Below the pieces are notes generated by a model. That model was not told where the DNA came from and did not search any database. It was given only the letters and a program-made list of their open reading frames with translations. From Singulisphaera sp. GP187 (GTDB lineage: Bacteria > Planctomycetota > Planctomycetia > Isosphaerales > Isosphaeraceae): DNA of 64,000 bases. Location of the stretch: contig NZ_FSRB01000002.1 of assembly GCF_900129635.1 (NCBI RefSeq), positions 1,578,727 through 1,642,726 on the forward strand. The letters run 5' to 3'. Positions within the stretch are counted from its first letter, which is position 1; the number at the start of each line of letters is the position of its first letter. Shown here in pieces: positions 34,688-43,908 of this stretch. Made by a program: the position numbers and the translations under genes.

Positions 34688-35446
34688 TCAAGCCGACAGG
34701 CCTGGCCAGGTTCGTACTCGGACCCGGCAGCCTTCGCCCGCGACGGCGAGGGCACCGACGTAACCGGGGCCGGGGTGAAGCTCGTGCAGCGACCAGCGGG
34801 CCGCCTCGTCGCGATTGTCGTGCGTGACCAGCACCGCGGCCGGCGCTCCCGGGGCGAGTGAGACCTCGAACGAGTCGAGCGGGAGTGCGAGGCCCTTCCC
34901 TTGTGCCTTGATGTACGCTTCCTTCCGGGTCCAGCACGTGAAAAAAGCCTGGATTCGCTCCTCGGCCGGCAACGAGCGGATCGCAGCCAGCTCGGCGGGG
35001 GCAAAGAACCGCGCGGCGATCGCGTCGGCGGCGAAGTCGGGGCGGATCGTTTCGAGGTCGATGCCCAGTTCCCGTTCGCGCGCGAACCCGAAAAGGGCGA
35101 TCTCGCCGGAATGCGAGATGTTGAACCTCACGAGGTCGGGCTCATGGGCGTCGGCCAGGGCCGGTTTGCCGTGGGCATTATAAGAGAATTGAACATGCGA
35201 GGGCTCGATCCGCAGGTAACGGCCGAGCAGAACTCGTAGGAGACCCCGCGCGACGGTGAAGTGGCGCCGACCTTTTTCAAACGAGTAGCGATCGGCCCGC
35301 TTTCGCTCGGGTTCGTCGAGCAAGGTCCGGAACTGCGCGATCTCATGCTCGGCTTGCTCGAGCGAGGCCATCCAGACATGGACGTCATCGGGGCCAAGCG
35401 TCTCGACACTGTCGCCCGGTCTGAACGAGTAGGAGGCTGTCGTCAT
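34688..35446 (-). CDS. Sfp-type 4'-phosphopantetheinyl transferase
   Basis: 252 residues. Family motifs in order are FNISHSGEIALFGF, ELGIDLETIRPD (metal-binding Asp and Glu) and FFTCWTRKEAYIKAQGKGL (WxxKEAxxK). The length fits the broad-specificity Sfp group, which activates carrier-protein domains by adding phosphopantetheine to Ser. Its ATG overlaps the stop of the thioesterase gene by 4 bp. No NRPS or PKS is in the window; the lone acyl carrier protein at 47464 is 11 kb away. Confidence 0.88.
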   Translation of the reverse strand: MTTASYSFRPGDSVETLGPDDVHVWMASLEQAEHEIAQFRTLLDEPERKRADRYSFEKGRRHFTVARGLLRVLLGRYLRIEPSHVQFSYNAHGKPALADAHEPDLVRFNISHSGEIALFGFARERELGIDLETIRPDFAADAIAARFFAPAELAAIRSLPAEERIQAFFTCWTRKEAYIKAQGKGLALPLDSFEVSLAPGAPAAVLVTHDNRDEAARWSLHELHPGPGYVGALAVAGEGCRVRVRTWPGLSA

Positions 35447-36213
35447 GCGGGAAGCCCCTGAAGTGGCGTCAGGGCCCGGCTCAACACCGCCAGCAGTTCC
35501 GCCGTGGCCGTCTGGAGGAAAAAGTGGCTTCCTGGAAAATGTTCAGATTTGAACGTTTCGCTTGTCTGAAGTCGCCAGCCTTCCAGTTCTTCCTGATCGA
35601 CCCAAGGGTCGGTGCGCCCCCCCAGGGCAAGAATGGGGAGAGGTAACGGGGGTTCAGTCGTATAGATATACGTTGCGTTGACCGCAAGGTCGGCGCGGAT
35701 GATCGGCGAGAACAGGCTCATCAATTCGTTGTGATCGAGGAGCGCTTGCGGGGTTCCATCCAGCAGCCGAAGCTCTTTGCGGAACTCCGGCTCGGGGAGG
35801 GTGTGGATCGGCCGGCGACGCGGGCGAAGTTGTGGAGCGATGCGACCGGAGGCGATCAAAAGCTGGGGACTCGGCAGGTTTCGCCGTCGCAATTCTCGGG
35901 TCAGCTCGAAGGCGACCAGGGCGCCCATGCTGTGCCCGAAGAGGGCGAATGGCTGATCGAGGTCGGCGGCGAGGGCCTCGACGAGGTCGTCAATGAGCGG
36001 GCCGATGAGCTGATGGATCGGCTCGCGGATTCTGGTCTCGCGACCTGGAAGCTGGATGGCGCAGAGCTCGACCCCCTCGGGGAGCTGGTCCGGCCAGAGC
36101 CGGAAGAGGGATGCGCCACCCCCCGCGAACGGGAAGCAAAAGAGCCGGAAATTCGCCAGTCGATTTGGCTTGGGCCGGACCAGCCAAGGATTCGTCGCAC
36201 GATTCGTCTGCAT
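35443..36213 (-). CDS. Type II thioesterase (GrsT/SrfAD-like)
   Basis: 256 residues of alpha/beta hydrolase. LFCFPFAGGGASLFRLWPDQLP is the N-terminal family signature, GHSMGALVAFEL the nucleophile elbow with Ser, LALGGRTDPWV holds the Asp, and FPGSHFFLQ the His. Such enzymes remove aberrant acyl groups from carrier proteins of NRPS/PKS lines. Coupling with the phosphopantetheinyl transferase suggests both service a carrier-protein pathway elsewhere in the genome. Confidence 0.88.
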   Translation of the reverse strand: MQTNRATNPWLVRPKPNRLANFRLFCFPFAGGGASLFRLWPDQLPEGVELCAIQLPGRETRIREPIHQLIGPLIDDLVEALAADLDQPFALFGHSMGALVAFELTRELRRRNLPSPQLLIASGRIAPQLRPRRRPIHTLPEPEFRKELRLLDGTPQALLDHNELMSLFSPIIRADLAVNATYIYTTEPPLPLPILALGGRTDPWVDQEELEGWRLQTSETFKSEHFPGSHFFLQTATAELLAVLSRALTPLQGLPA

Positions 36214-36251
36214 GGACCTCTGTCTCGTCAGTGAGCATTCTCATAAGCGAC

Positions 36252-36350
36252 TGCGGTTGACCGTCGAGTGGCGCATGCTCTCGCCGGTTTCAGCCCCAAC
36301 CGGGCGGCCCAAGGCAGCCCGGGGCAACGTCCGGGAAATCAACATGTCCC
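36252..36350 (+). repeat. Fragment of the GCCC-rich repeat family
   Basis: About 100 bp closely match the reverse complement of 30805-30906 (GCGGTTGACCGTCGAGTGGC, then CAGCCCCAACCGGGCGGCCC). Only one end of the element is present. Confidence 0.65.
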
Positions 36351-36466
36351 GCTCCCAGAACCCTGTAAGGGCGGTCTGGGGGGCTGGGGGCCACCCGAAC
36401 GTAAACCGCTGGAGTTCGCTTCGGTGGGGCGCACATCGAACCTGCCCGAACTGAGCTCGGTTCCGC

Positions 36467-36856
36467 TCAGTCCTTCTCGGTCCGAACCAGGCTGGCTCCG
36501 ATTCGGGACACGGTCTTCGGGTCGTTCATGCCCGACTTGCCGAACCCAGGAAGCGCACCGAGGGCAACCGCCTCCTCCTGGGCTTTGGCCAGGTCGCTCA
36601 CGAGCATGGTGGGCGTGCCTGCCAGTTCCGGGTCGGCCTTCACGGTCTGGATCAATTCAAGGCCGAGCGATCCGTCAAGGTCCGTAACCCGGTTGACCAG
36701 CAGCAGGTCGTAACCCCCTGCGCGGAGTTCGCTGAGCGCGTCTTCAAACGTGTCGGCGGCCGTGATCTGGGCGTTCAGTCGACCGGCTAAGGCCCGGGTC
36801 AGGCTTCCGTGGTCGAACCCACATTGACCGACACTGAGGATCCGAGGAACGGCCAT
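36467..36856 (-). CDS. Response-regulator-like receiver lacking the phospho-Asp
   Basis: 129 residues from the ATG at 36856, with GGAG about 10 bases upstream. The fold order is that of a CheY receiver: RILSVGQCGFDHGSL, then GGYDLLLVNRVTDLDGSLGLELIQTVK, TPTMLVSD and a late glycine-rich loop. The Asp that is normally phosphorylated at the end of beta-3 is Asn here (LLLVNRV), and the acidic pair after beta-1 is absent. It is therefore probably a phosphorylation-independent pseudo-receiver. No histidine kinase or output domain is adjacent. Confidence 0.7.
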   Translation of the reverse strand: MAVPRILSVGQCGFDHGSLTRALAGRLNAQITAADTFEDALSELRAGGYDLLLVNRVTDLDGSLGLELIQTVKADPELAGTPTMLVSDLAKAQEEAVALGALPGFGKSGMNDPKTVSRIGASLVRTEKD

Positions 36857-36983
36857 CGAAGGGCTCCGCTTTATCAATAATGGGGTTCAAGCACAAAAGG
36901 GACGGTGGCAGCACGTCCACTTTAGCGTGCGGCAAACCCGAAGCTCAAGTCACGAAGTCTCGCCTTGCGGACTCGTCGAGCGC

Positions 36984-37937
36984 TCAAGCGAGCCCGTTTC
37001 GCACGGCTTCACGCATTTTTTCCAGACCGGTGCGTGCCACGAGCAACGGATCTTGTTTCCAGTACTCGCGGTTGAACAGCTCGAGCGAGAGCATCCCGCG
37101 GTAGCCGACGGCTTTGAGCGTCTGGAAGACCGCGCCCAGCGGAGCGACGCCGTCTCCCGGATAGATCCGATGGGCGTCGGTGATGGTGTCGCGCGAGGGC
37201 GAGTCCGGGTAGTCGTTGAGGTGGAACACGTGGAACGCCTGCCCGGAGAGGAGCTTCAAGCCCTCGAAGCTCGAACCCCCTTTGTGGAGATGGTAGACGT
37301 CGGGCAGGATGCAGGCCTTGGGGTGTCCCGAGTCCATGGCCACCAGCGCCGCCTCGCTGAGTCGGCCGAGCGTCTTGGAGAAGCCCCAGACCTCAACCTG
37401 AGGCACGACACCGATCGAGTCGCCCAGTTCCAGGAGGGTCCGATAGCGGTCGGCGACCCGCCTGAGGTCGAGGTCGGAACGATCGGTCGCCCCGAGCGGC
37501 GGAGCGGCGATCCGGTGCCCCCCGATGCTGAGGACCAGCTCCATGTTTCTCTTGGCTTCCTCGAGGCCCTTGCGACGTCGCCCGTCGTCATCCACGGCCC
37601 ACTCGAAGAAGCCGATCGCGTCCTCGACGCTCAACCCCTGGTCGGCGATCCGTTTGCCCAGATCCTTGAGCGAGCCGCCCGCGTTTGCATACTGATCGAG
37701 CTCCCGGATCCAGGGCTCGATCCCCTGATAGCCGGCCTTTCCGACGATGTCAACCACGTCCGGAATCGCGAGCTTTTGACCTTGGATCGTGCTGGTGTTG
37801 AAGCAAAATCCAAACGGCGAATCGGCTCGGTCGTCGGCCGCCTCGGCCTTGCCGCCCCCCAGCGCACCGAGCGTCAGTCCGGCTCCGAGCCCGGCTGGTA
37901 CGGTCGACAACCATCCACGACGCGACAGCTCACTCAT
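36984..37937 (-). CDS. Tat-exported sugar phosphate isomerase/epimerase-like protein
   Basis: About 317 residues. The start is ambiguous between ATG 37937 and an ATG 12 bp upstream; neither has a well-placed ribosome-binding site. LSRRGWLSTVPAGLGAGLTLG is a twin-arginine signal. The rest is an AP-endonuclease-2/xylose-isomerase-like TIM barrel: GYQGIEPWIREL, VPQVEVWGFSKTL, DSGHPKACILPDVYHLHKGG and VFHLNDYPD supply metal-binding Glu, Asp and His. Members isomerise or epimerise sugars and often sit beside Gfo/Idh/MocA enzymes, as here. Confidence 0.85.
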   Translation of the reverse strand: MSELSRRGWLSTVPAGLGAGLTLGALGGGKAEAADDRADSPFGFCFNTSTIQGQKLAIPDVVDIVGKAGYQGIEPWIRELDQYANAGGSLKDLGKRIADQGLSVEDAIGFFEWAVDDDGRRRKGLEEAKRNMELVLSIGGHRIAAPPLGATDRSDLDLRRVADRYRTLLELGDSIGVVPQVEVWGFSKTLGRLSEAALVAMDSGHPKACILPDVYHLHKGGSSFEGLKLLSGQAFHVFHLNDYPDSPSRDTITDAHRIYPGDGVAPLGAVFQTLKAVGYRGMLSLELFNREYWKQDPLLVARTGLEKMREAVRNGLA

Positions 37938-38049
37938 CGGCGTTCTCATCCTCTGGGCCGTGATTAATGCGGGGCGGGAAGATGCGACCTCGATCCCCTT
38001 GCGAATCGAGAGTCGCCTTATATGATTCAGTTCTGATGCGATCTGAGCG

Positions 38050-39285
38050 TCAGGCGGAAGTCCAGGTGGCGAGTTGGCCGCTCCGGTAAGCGCGGTTGCC
38101 GAGATGGGCCGCCGAGGCGGCGCTGACGCCTGCTTCAGCCGGGCAATGGGGACGTTGCCGGCTCCGGACGCAATCGATCCAGTTGGTCAGGTGAAGCAGC
38201 TCGCCATCGGGCTTGTCGTAGAAGTCGCGGCCGCGGTGAGGGTCGGTGCCCAGGATCCACTCCTCGGGCTTCCCTTTGCCTCCTTCGGGATGGATCTCGT
38301 AGCGTCCACGGTCGATGTAGAGGGTCCCGTCGGTCCCCATGAATTCGATCATGGCGCCGTTGCGGGCGTTCGAGAACGTGCCTTCGAAATAGGCCTGAAT
38401 TTCGTTGGGGTAGTGGAGCAAGCACTGGATCGTATCCGGGGTCTCCCAGACCCCTTTGCTGGCGAGCTGGTCGCCGATCGCCGCGGCTTGCTCGGGGTGA
38501 TCGAGGTCGAGGAACCAGTGGGCCACGTCGATCCAGTGCACCATCAGGTCAGTCAGTAGTCCGCCGCCGAAATTCCAGAACCAGCGCCAGTTCCGGAAGC
38601 GATACTCGTCGAACGGCTGTTCGGGAGCCGAGCCGAGAAAGGCTTTCCAGTCGACCTGTTTCGGATCGACGCCGAGCGGACCCTTCAGCATCCGGCTCCG
38701 CGTGTTGCGATTCCAGGTCAGGTGGACCTTGAAGATCCGGCCGATCCGCCCTTGGTCGACCAGTTCCTTGGCCTTCATGATGTGGGGCATACTGCGCTGT
38801 TGGGTGCCGATCTGAACGATCTTGCGGGTCTCGTTCTGGGCCTTGATGACGGCGGCCCCTTCGGCCAGGTCGTGCGTCAGCGGCTTCTCGACGTAGACGT
38901 CCTTCCCCGCTTTGCAGGCGTCGATGGTCATTGGCACATGCCAGTGATCGGGGCTGCCGATCAGAACGGCGTCGATGTCTTTGCGATCGAGGAGCTCGCG
39001 ATAGGCCCGGCTGACGTGGGCCTTGGAGTCGGCGAGCTTTCGGCCTTCTTCCAGGTGCGGTTCGTAAATGTCGCAGACCGCGGCGATCCGGACGTTGGGG
39101 ATGTTGGCCAGCGACTTCATCAAGGTCCGGCACCGCCCGCCCGTGCCGATGCAGGCGACCTCGATCGTGTCGTTTGCCGCGTAGCCACGCGTGGTCTCGA
39201 GCCCCGTCGCTGCCGCGAGCAACGCCCCCGCGCCGACCTGCCCCATTGTCTCCAGGAACTCTCGCCGCGACTTGCTTGCGCGCAT
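38050..39285 (-). CDS. Gfo/Idh/MocA-family oxidoreductase, Tat-exported
   Basis: 411 residues from ATG 39285 with GAAGGA upstream. KSRREFLETMGQVGAGALLAAATG is a twin-arginine signal. IEVACIGTGGRCRTLM is a Rossmann NAD(P) loop, followed by VLIGSPDHWHVPMTIDACKAGKDVYVEKPLTHDLAEG containing the family EKP motif. The C-terminal half is the substrate-binding alpha/beta domain (GGGLLTDLMVHWIDVAHWF). These enzymes oxidise or reduce sugars and cyclitols, some as glycosidase-like oxidoreductases. It shares strand and neighbourhood with the TIM-barrel isomerase and a GH1 glucosidase. Confidence 0.9.
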   Translation of the reverse strand: MRASKSRREFLETMGQVGAGALLAAATGLETTRGYAANDTIEVACIGTGGRCRTLMKSLANIPNVRIAAVCDIYEPHLEEGRKLADSKAHVSRAYRELLDRKDIDAVLIGSPDHWHVPMTIDACKAGKDVYVEKPLTHDLAEGAAVIKAQNETRKIVQIGTQQRSMPHIMKAKELVDQGRIGRIFKVHLTWNRNTRSRMLKGPLGVDPKQVDWKAFLGSAPEQPFDEYRFRNWRWFWNFGGGLLTDLMVHWIDVAHWFLDLDHPEQAAAIGDQLASKGVWETPDTIQCLLHYPNEIQAYFEGTFSNARNGAMIEFMGTDGTLYIDRGRYEIHPEGGKGKPEEWILGTDPHRGRDFYDKPDGELLHLTNWIDCVRSRQRPHCPAEAGVSAASAAHLGNRAYRSGQLATWTSA

Positions 39286-39570
39286 TCGATCGTATCCTTC
39301 AGAAAATAAAGGGTCGCGTCCGCGACCGGAGCGGTCGATTCTATGAAGCTGGCGTCGATCAGCCTTAGTATCGCAAGCGAGGGCGTACGCACAAGGCCCT
39401 GGCGTCATGGAGTGGGCCCCGATTGCTTTCGCTCGCCTCTGGCTCGCGAATAAGGACGGCGAGCTTACGCTCCCTGTTTTTCGAGCCTTCGCGTATGGCT
39501 GTGTCAAACCCAGGGGCTTACGCTCGCCGCTCAGCGAATACTCGAAACGGCGATGGATTGGCGACCAGGG
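39286..39570. other. Intergenic region with short degenerate repeats
   Basis: The motif GCTTACGCTC occurs twice (around 39463 and 39517) with surrounding CGAGC-rich palindromes. No gene or clear terminator is seen. Confidence 0.35.
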
Positions 39571-40926
39571 TCAGAGGAGCCGGTTTTCCCGGATGACCTG
39601 CGAGTACCAATGAGCGCTCAGCTTCGGAGTGCGCTTCTGTGTGGCGAAGTCGACGTGGACGATTCCGAATCGCTTGGCGTAGCCTTCGGCCCACTCAAAA
39701 TTATCGAGAAGTGACCATGCGAAATAGCCGCGCACGTCGTAGCCTTCGCGGACGGCTCGGTGGAGCTCGACCAGGTAACTCCGCATCACTTCGCGACGGT
39801 CGAGGTCGATGACCTCACCATCGGCATTGATCGTGTCGGCCAGCGCGGCGCCATGCTCGGTGATGTAGAACGAGGGGACGCCAAAAACCTCGGCGGCGTG
39901 ACGAACTCCCCAGTAAAGCACTTGGGGCGTGAGGTTCAGCCAGGGAAGATCCCCTTGGGGAAACTGCCGAGGAAAGGCCAGTCGTTCGGTGAGGCCGTTC
40001 CGACCCGCTCGCACGAAGTCGCCCGAGTACAGGTTGAGCCCGAGGAAGTCCATCGGCTGGGCGATCCCGGCGAGGTCGCCCACTTCCACTTGCGGCGCGT
40101 CGGCTCCCGCCGCGGAGAGGAAGTCCTCCGGGTAGCGTCCTCGGAAGAGCGGTCCCATGAGCTGGCCGTTCGAACGCTCATACTCCGCGCGTGCCGCCGC
40201 GATGTGTTCGTCCGTCTCGATCACGGGGATTTGGGGCGGTGGCAGATGGTTATGGACGAGTCCGACCCGCGCGCCGGAGCCACCGTGTGAGCGCACGGCC
40301 GAGACCGCATAGCCGTGAGCGAGCAAGGCATGATGATAGCCTTGGTTGACCGCTCGCGCGGATTCGGTGCGGCCGGGCGCGAACTCCCCTTCCAAATAGC
40401 CCTTGCCGATGAAGCAAGGGATCTCGTTGAGCGTAAACCAGTTCTTGACGCGGTCACCCAGACGCTTGACCACGGTCTCGGCATACGGTCGAAACGCTTC
40501 CGCCGTGGATCGGACGAGCCAGCCGCCGCGATCTTCGAGCGCCTGCGGCAGGTCCCAGTGGAAGAGGGTGACCCAGGGGGTGATTCCGGCCGCGAGCAGG
40601 GAGTCGATCAGCCGGTCATAGAAGTCGAGCCCGCGCGGATTGACCGGGCCGTCACCCGAGGGAAAGATTCGAGGCCATGCGATCGAGAGCCGGTAATTGC
40701 GGATCGCGAGGTCCGCCATCAAGGCGGCGTCTGCTTCGTAGCGGTGATAATGGTCGCAGGCGGTTGCGGGGGTGTCACCGTTGGCGATGTGGCCACGGGT
40801 GGCCGCAAACCGGTCCCAGATCGACTCCCCTTTACCATCCTCGCGGGCCGCCCCTTCGATTTGCGCTGAGGCGGCCGCCGCGCCCCAGACGAAGTCTTCG
40901 GGAAACCGATAAGATGGCGTCGTCAT
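39571..40926 (-). CDS. GH1 beta-glucosidase
   Basis: 451 residues from ATG 40926 (MTTPSYRFPEDFVWGAAAASAQIEG), the standard GH1 N-terminus. The acid/base Glu is in FTLNEIPCF and the nucleophile Glu in FYITEHGAALAD, where the usual ITENG reads ITEHG. GYFAWSLLDNFEWAEGYAKRFGI closes the family pattern. It has no signal peptide, so it hydrolyses beta-glucosides or related disaccharides in the cytoplasm. It may finish processing of sugars handled by neighbouring oxidoreductase and isomerase genes. Confidence 0.93.
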   Translation of the reverse strand: MTTPSYRFPEDFVWGAAAASAQIEGAAREDGKGESIWDRFAATRGHIANGDTPATACDHYHRYEADAALMADLAIRNYRLSIAWPRIFPSGDGPVNPRGLDFYDRLIDSLLAAGITPWVTLFHWDLPQALEDRGGWLVRSTAEAFRPYAETVVKRLGDRVKNWFTLNEIPCFIGKGYLEGEFAPGRTESARAVNQGYHHALLAHGYAVSAVRSHGGSGARVGLVHNHLPPPQIPVIETDEHIAAARAEYERSNGQLMGPLFRGRYPEDFLSAAGADAPQVEVGDLAGIAQPMDFLGLNLYSGDFVRAGRNGLTERLAFPRQFPQGDLPWLNLTPQVLYWGVRHAAEVFGVPSFYITEHGAALADTINADGEVIDLDRREVMRSYLVELHRAVREGYDVRGYFAWSLLDNFEWAEGYAKRFGIVHVDFATQKRTPKLSAHWYSQVIRENRLL

Positions 40927-41047
40927 GAGTGGGGTCCTGACACAGACAAACAAGTTGCCGAGGGCTCGGCACGGTCGGCCGCGTACTCATCGGTATCGTA
41001 GTCGTTGGCCGTGGCTCGTAACAGCGCCTCGCTGGCTTGTTCGGTTC

Positions 41048-43105
41048 TCAAGAGGCGATCCGGCGGGCCAGGATCAGCGGGCGTTTGCCGATCACCTGCG
41101 GGAGCGACTCGGAACGAGCTGGGACCGTCGAGGCGACGGGAAGCAGGTTGTCCGCAAGGCGTGTTTTGGGGCGGTCCGTCGACGGATCGAGATTGGGAAG
41201 TTGAACAAGGTCTCGTCCGGAGGAGAGCGCGGGGAGGAGCGCGGGTTTGGAGGCGAGTGCGGGCGCAGGCCGTTGATCGAAGTGCGGCCGGCCCGCGAGT
41301 TCGGTCGCGTGGCAGCGGACGTCGAGGACGCGATTTTCGGATCCGCGATGAGTCGTCGAATCGGCAAGGGATCGAGGCGTTGCGTCAAGCTTGGCCGAGT
41401 GGGCGAGAGGCAAGGACCCGGCGATCGCTCGTCCCCCATCCTGCGTGGAGATTACGGCCTGATTGAACGCCGTTGCGCGTGATCGCTTGCGCCTGGCGGT
41501 GGCTCCGATGACAACGATCAGGCAGCCGCACGCCACCCCGAGGATGACCTGATTGGTAGGGGCGGTTTCTCGGCGGTCGATCATGGGGAGACCGGCGATC
41601 GTGCGTTTCGGATTCAGGGGAGACCGCTCGGTTGGTCTCACGACGGCGGACCCGGCTTTTGGAACGGGAGTCGGACCTGATTGGCGCGCGGCCGAGACGA
41701 CAGCCTGGGCGAACGCGTTGCAATCCGGAAAGCGCTGCTGTGGATCGCGTGCGAGGCCCCGATGCACGGCCGAGCAGAGGGCAATGGAGATCGTCGGGCA
41801 GACTTGGCGAAGCTCCGGGGGGTCGATGCTTGTCTCTTTCTCGAAAACCCCCGCGCTGGTTTGACCCTCGAACGGGGGGTGACCGCTCAAGAGTTCATAG
41901 ACTGTTGCTGCTAACGCATACTGATCGGATTGTCCGTCGGCCGGCGCTCCCGCGACGATCTCGGGGGCGAGGATTGCCGAGCCGCCGGCGAGCTGACCGT
42001 TGGCGCTCGGTGGGCTGCCTCCCGGGGTGGAGGGAGGGAGCCACTCCGCCATCGCCTCGGCCATTCCGAGCCCGCCCAGAGACGCGTGGCCGTTTTCATC
42101 GAAGAGGATGTTGGCAAGGCTCACTTCGCGAGAGAACCGGTTCCGGGCGTGGAGAAAATCGAGCGCATCCGCCACGTCGGGAAGCCACTGCTCGAGCGAG
42201 CGCGGGGCCACGGGAGCGGGCCGTCCGTCGGGGCCGACCGGCCTCCGAAACTTCAGGCTTCCCCCCGTGCGATGCTCGGCGACCACGAAAGGCGTATTCT
42301 CATAGGTTCCCACCTCGGTGACCTTGACCAGATGGGGATGGACCAGCCGGGCTCCCGAACGAACGGCGCGCATGAAGCGCGCCTTCGATTCGTGGTTGGG
42401 GACGGGAGGGAACGCAGGAACCTCGACGATGACGTCCGCGTCGAGGTTGCGGTCGTGGGCCAGATAGACGACGCCCGCGGCGGCCTGGCGCAGGGTATCG
42501 AGAATCTGGTAACGTCCGTTCGCGAGCTTCATCCCCTGCCACGATCCGACCCGGAGGGGACGGGCCGGGGAGGACGGCGCTCGCACCGACTCCGTCTCGG
42601 CCTCGATCGTTCTGCCGGCGAGGAGGACGCAACGATCGACCGAGCGCCGGCTTCCTTCCGAGAGATGAGTCGAGAGATGTTCGAGCGATTGGCTGGCATC
42701 GGCGGCCGAATACCGATGGTACGGCGAGCCTGAACCTTGCTGAGCGCTCGAATTCGCCGAGAGGCTGGCAACCACGGCCACGACGAGCAGGATCCGCCTG
42801 GCAAAGTTTGCGGTTTTGAGATCACGATGCGGGCCACGGTAGATCGGGTGGCCGGCGTCGGGGGCGTCGCGACTCTCGTCGTTTGACTTTCGGTTCTCGG
42901 ACGTGAACACGATCGGATCGCGGCCGAGACAGCGATGGAAGCGGCCGTCGAACCGGGTCGTCGAATGCTCGAACCAAAATTCGCCGAGCGCGCGCTCGAT
43001 CTCCTCGCGTTCGCTCCCCATCGGGTGGATCAAGGCGTTTTGGGTGCGCAGAAGGATGGCTCGGCAACGAGGGCATGAGGCGATTGTTGGACGTTCTGCT
43101 GGCAT
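41048..43105 (-). CDS. Pseudokinase-like protein with zinc-ribbon-like N-terminus
   Basis: 685 residues; ATG with GAGGT upstream. CPRCR at 11-15 hints at a half zinc ribbon. A first hydrophobic segment lies at about 105-122 (ILLVVAVVASLSANSSA). A kinase-like domain follows from about 195 (YQILDTLRQAAAGVVYLAHDRN). Key residues are missing: the VAIK Lys is replaced (VIVEVPAF), HRDxKPxN reads SREVSLAN, and DFG reads LGG. A second hydrophobic segment near 525 (VILGVACGCLIVVIGAT) precedes a low-complexity tail. It is probably an inactive kinase scaffold spanning the membrane. Confidence 0.75.
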   Translation of the reverse strand: MPAERPTIASCPRCRAILLRTQNALIHPMGSEREEIERALGEFWFEHSTTRFDGRFHRCLGRDPIVFTSENRKSNDESRDAPDAGHPIYRGPHRDLKTANFARRILLVVAVVASLSANSSAQQGSGSPYHRYSAADASQSLEHLSTHLSEGSRRSVDRCVLLAGRTIEAETESVRAPSSPARPLRVGSWQGMKLANGRYQILDTLRQAAAGVVYLAHDRNLDADVIVEVPAFPPVPNHESKARFMRAVRSGARLVHPHLVKVTEVGTYENTPFVVAEHRTGGSLKFRRPVGPDGRPAPVAPRSLEQWLPDVADALDFLHARNRFSREVSLANILFDENGHASLGGLGMAEAMAEWLPPSTPGGSPPSANGQLAGGSAILAPEIVAGAPADGQSDQYALAATVYELLSGHPPFEGQTSAGVFEKETSIDPPELRQVCPTISIALCSAVHRGLARDPQQRFPDCNAFAQAVVSAARQSGPTPVPKAGSAVVRPTERSPLNPKRTIAGLPMIDRRETAPTNQVILGVACGCLIVVIGATARRKRSRATAFNQAVISTQDGGRAIAGSLPLAHSAKLDATPRSLADSTTHRGSENRVLDVRCHATELAGRPHFDQRPAPALASKPALLPALSSGRDLVQLPNLDPSTDRPKTRLADNLLPVASTVPARSESLPQVIGKRPLILARRIAS

Positions 43106-43908
43106 GCGAAATTACCTCGGATAGGATTAGGTCGCCGTCCTTCCGCGACACTTGCAACAGTCGGGAATCCACCCGACGGCGACTCGGATGGGTCGCCCCC
43201 GTCCCTCACCCTGGAGGGTCTTCATTCCCTGACGACGCTTTTATTTTGGCTTGCGCGAATCAGTCCGAAATCTCGACCTCCCGTCGGTTGTACTTTTTCC
43301 CATCTTTGTAGTTATTTCCTCATCAACAGAGGAGAATTTTCCCATTCTTTCGCCGAGGAGCGCGCGACGGAATGGGAGCGGTGCCGGTCGCTTTCGAAAC
43401 TCAGGCGACCGCGTCAGCGGACGGAGCGATCCCAAATCGCCGACGAAATCGCCGCCGTGGAACTCGCCCGCGCGACCGACGCATCTCATTTGCAGAGCAA
43501 AGCGAGCAGGGTTTGCCGTTCGGGCGAGCGTGGTTTTCGCCGGTTCACGCCGCACCAAAGACTTGGAGAGCGCACTCAGATTCTGAGTGACTCCGTCGGC
43601 ATCTCCATCCTGATAGATGTGATCGAGTGGTCGTGCCGTCAGGTTGTGTCAATCGACGTGGAATCAATTGATGACAGAACGAGCCGACGATCCGCAGTGC
43701 AAATCGAATGCCAATGCACTCGGGTTGATCGAAAAGAACCGGGCGGAGGGCCACGGTTTCGGAAGACCCTCGTCCCGGGGACCGTGGGTGCCCTGCCTGC
43801 TCGTGCTTGGGCGATCGATCCACCCTGAAATCTGGCAGGAAATCGGGTAAAATCAGAGCCAGAGAGGACCGGTCGAACGCCCGGCCTCTGGTTGGAGGGA
43901 CCCGGTCT
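43106..43908. other. Long intergenic region, nothing recognised
   Basis: About 800 bp between divergent genes. The 43230-43340 part is AT-rich (promoter-like). Open frames here lack ribosome-binding sites and domain signatures. No tRNA, repeat or hairpin with a T-run was seen. Confidence 0.4.

Noticed and set aside
43457..43828. 123-residue plus-strand frame upstream of pdxH
   Set aside because: Cys/Arg/Ser-scattered composition, no start signal and no motif.
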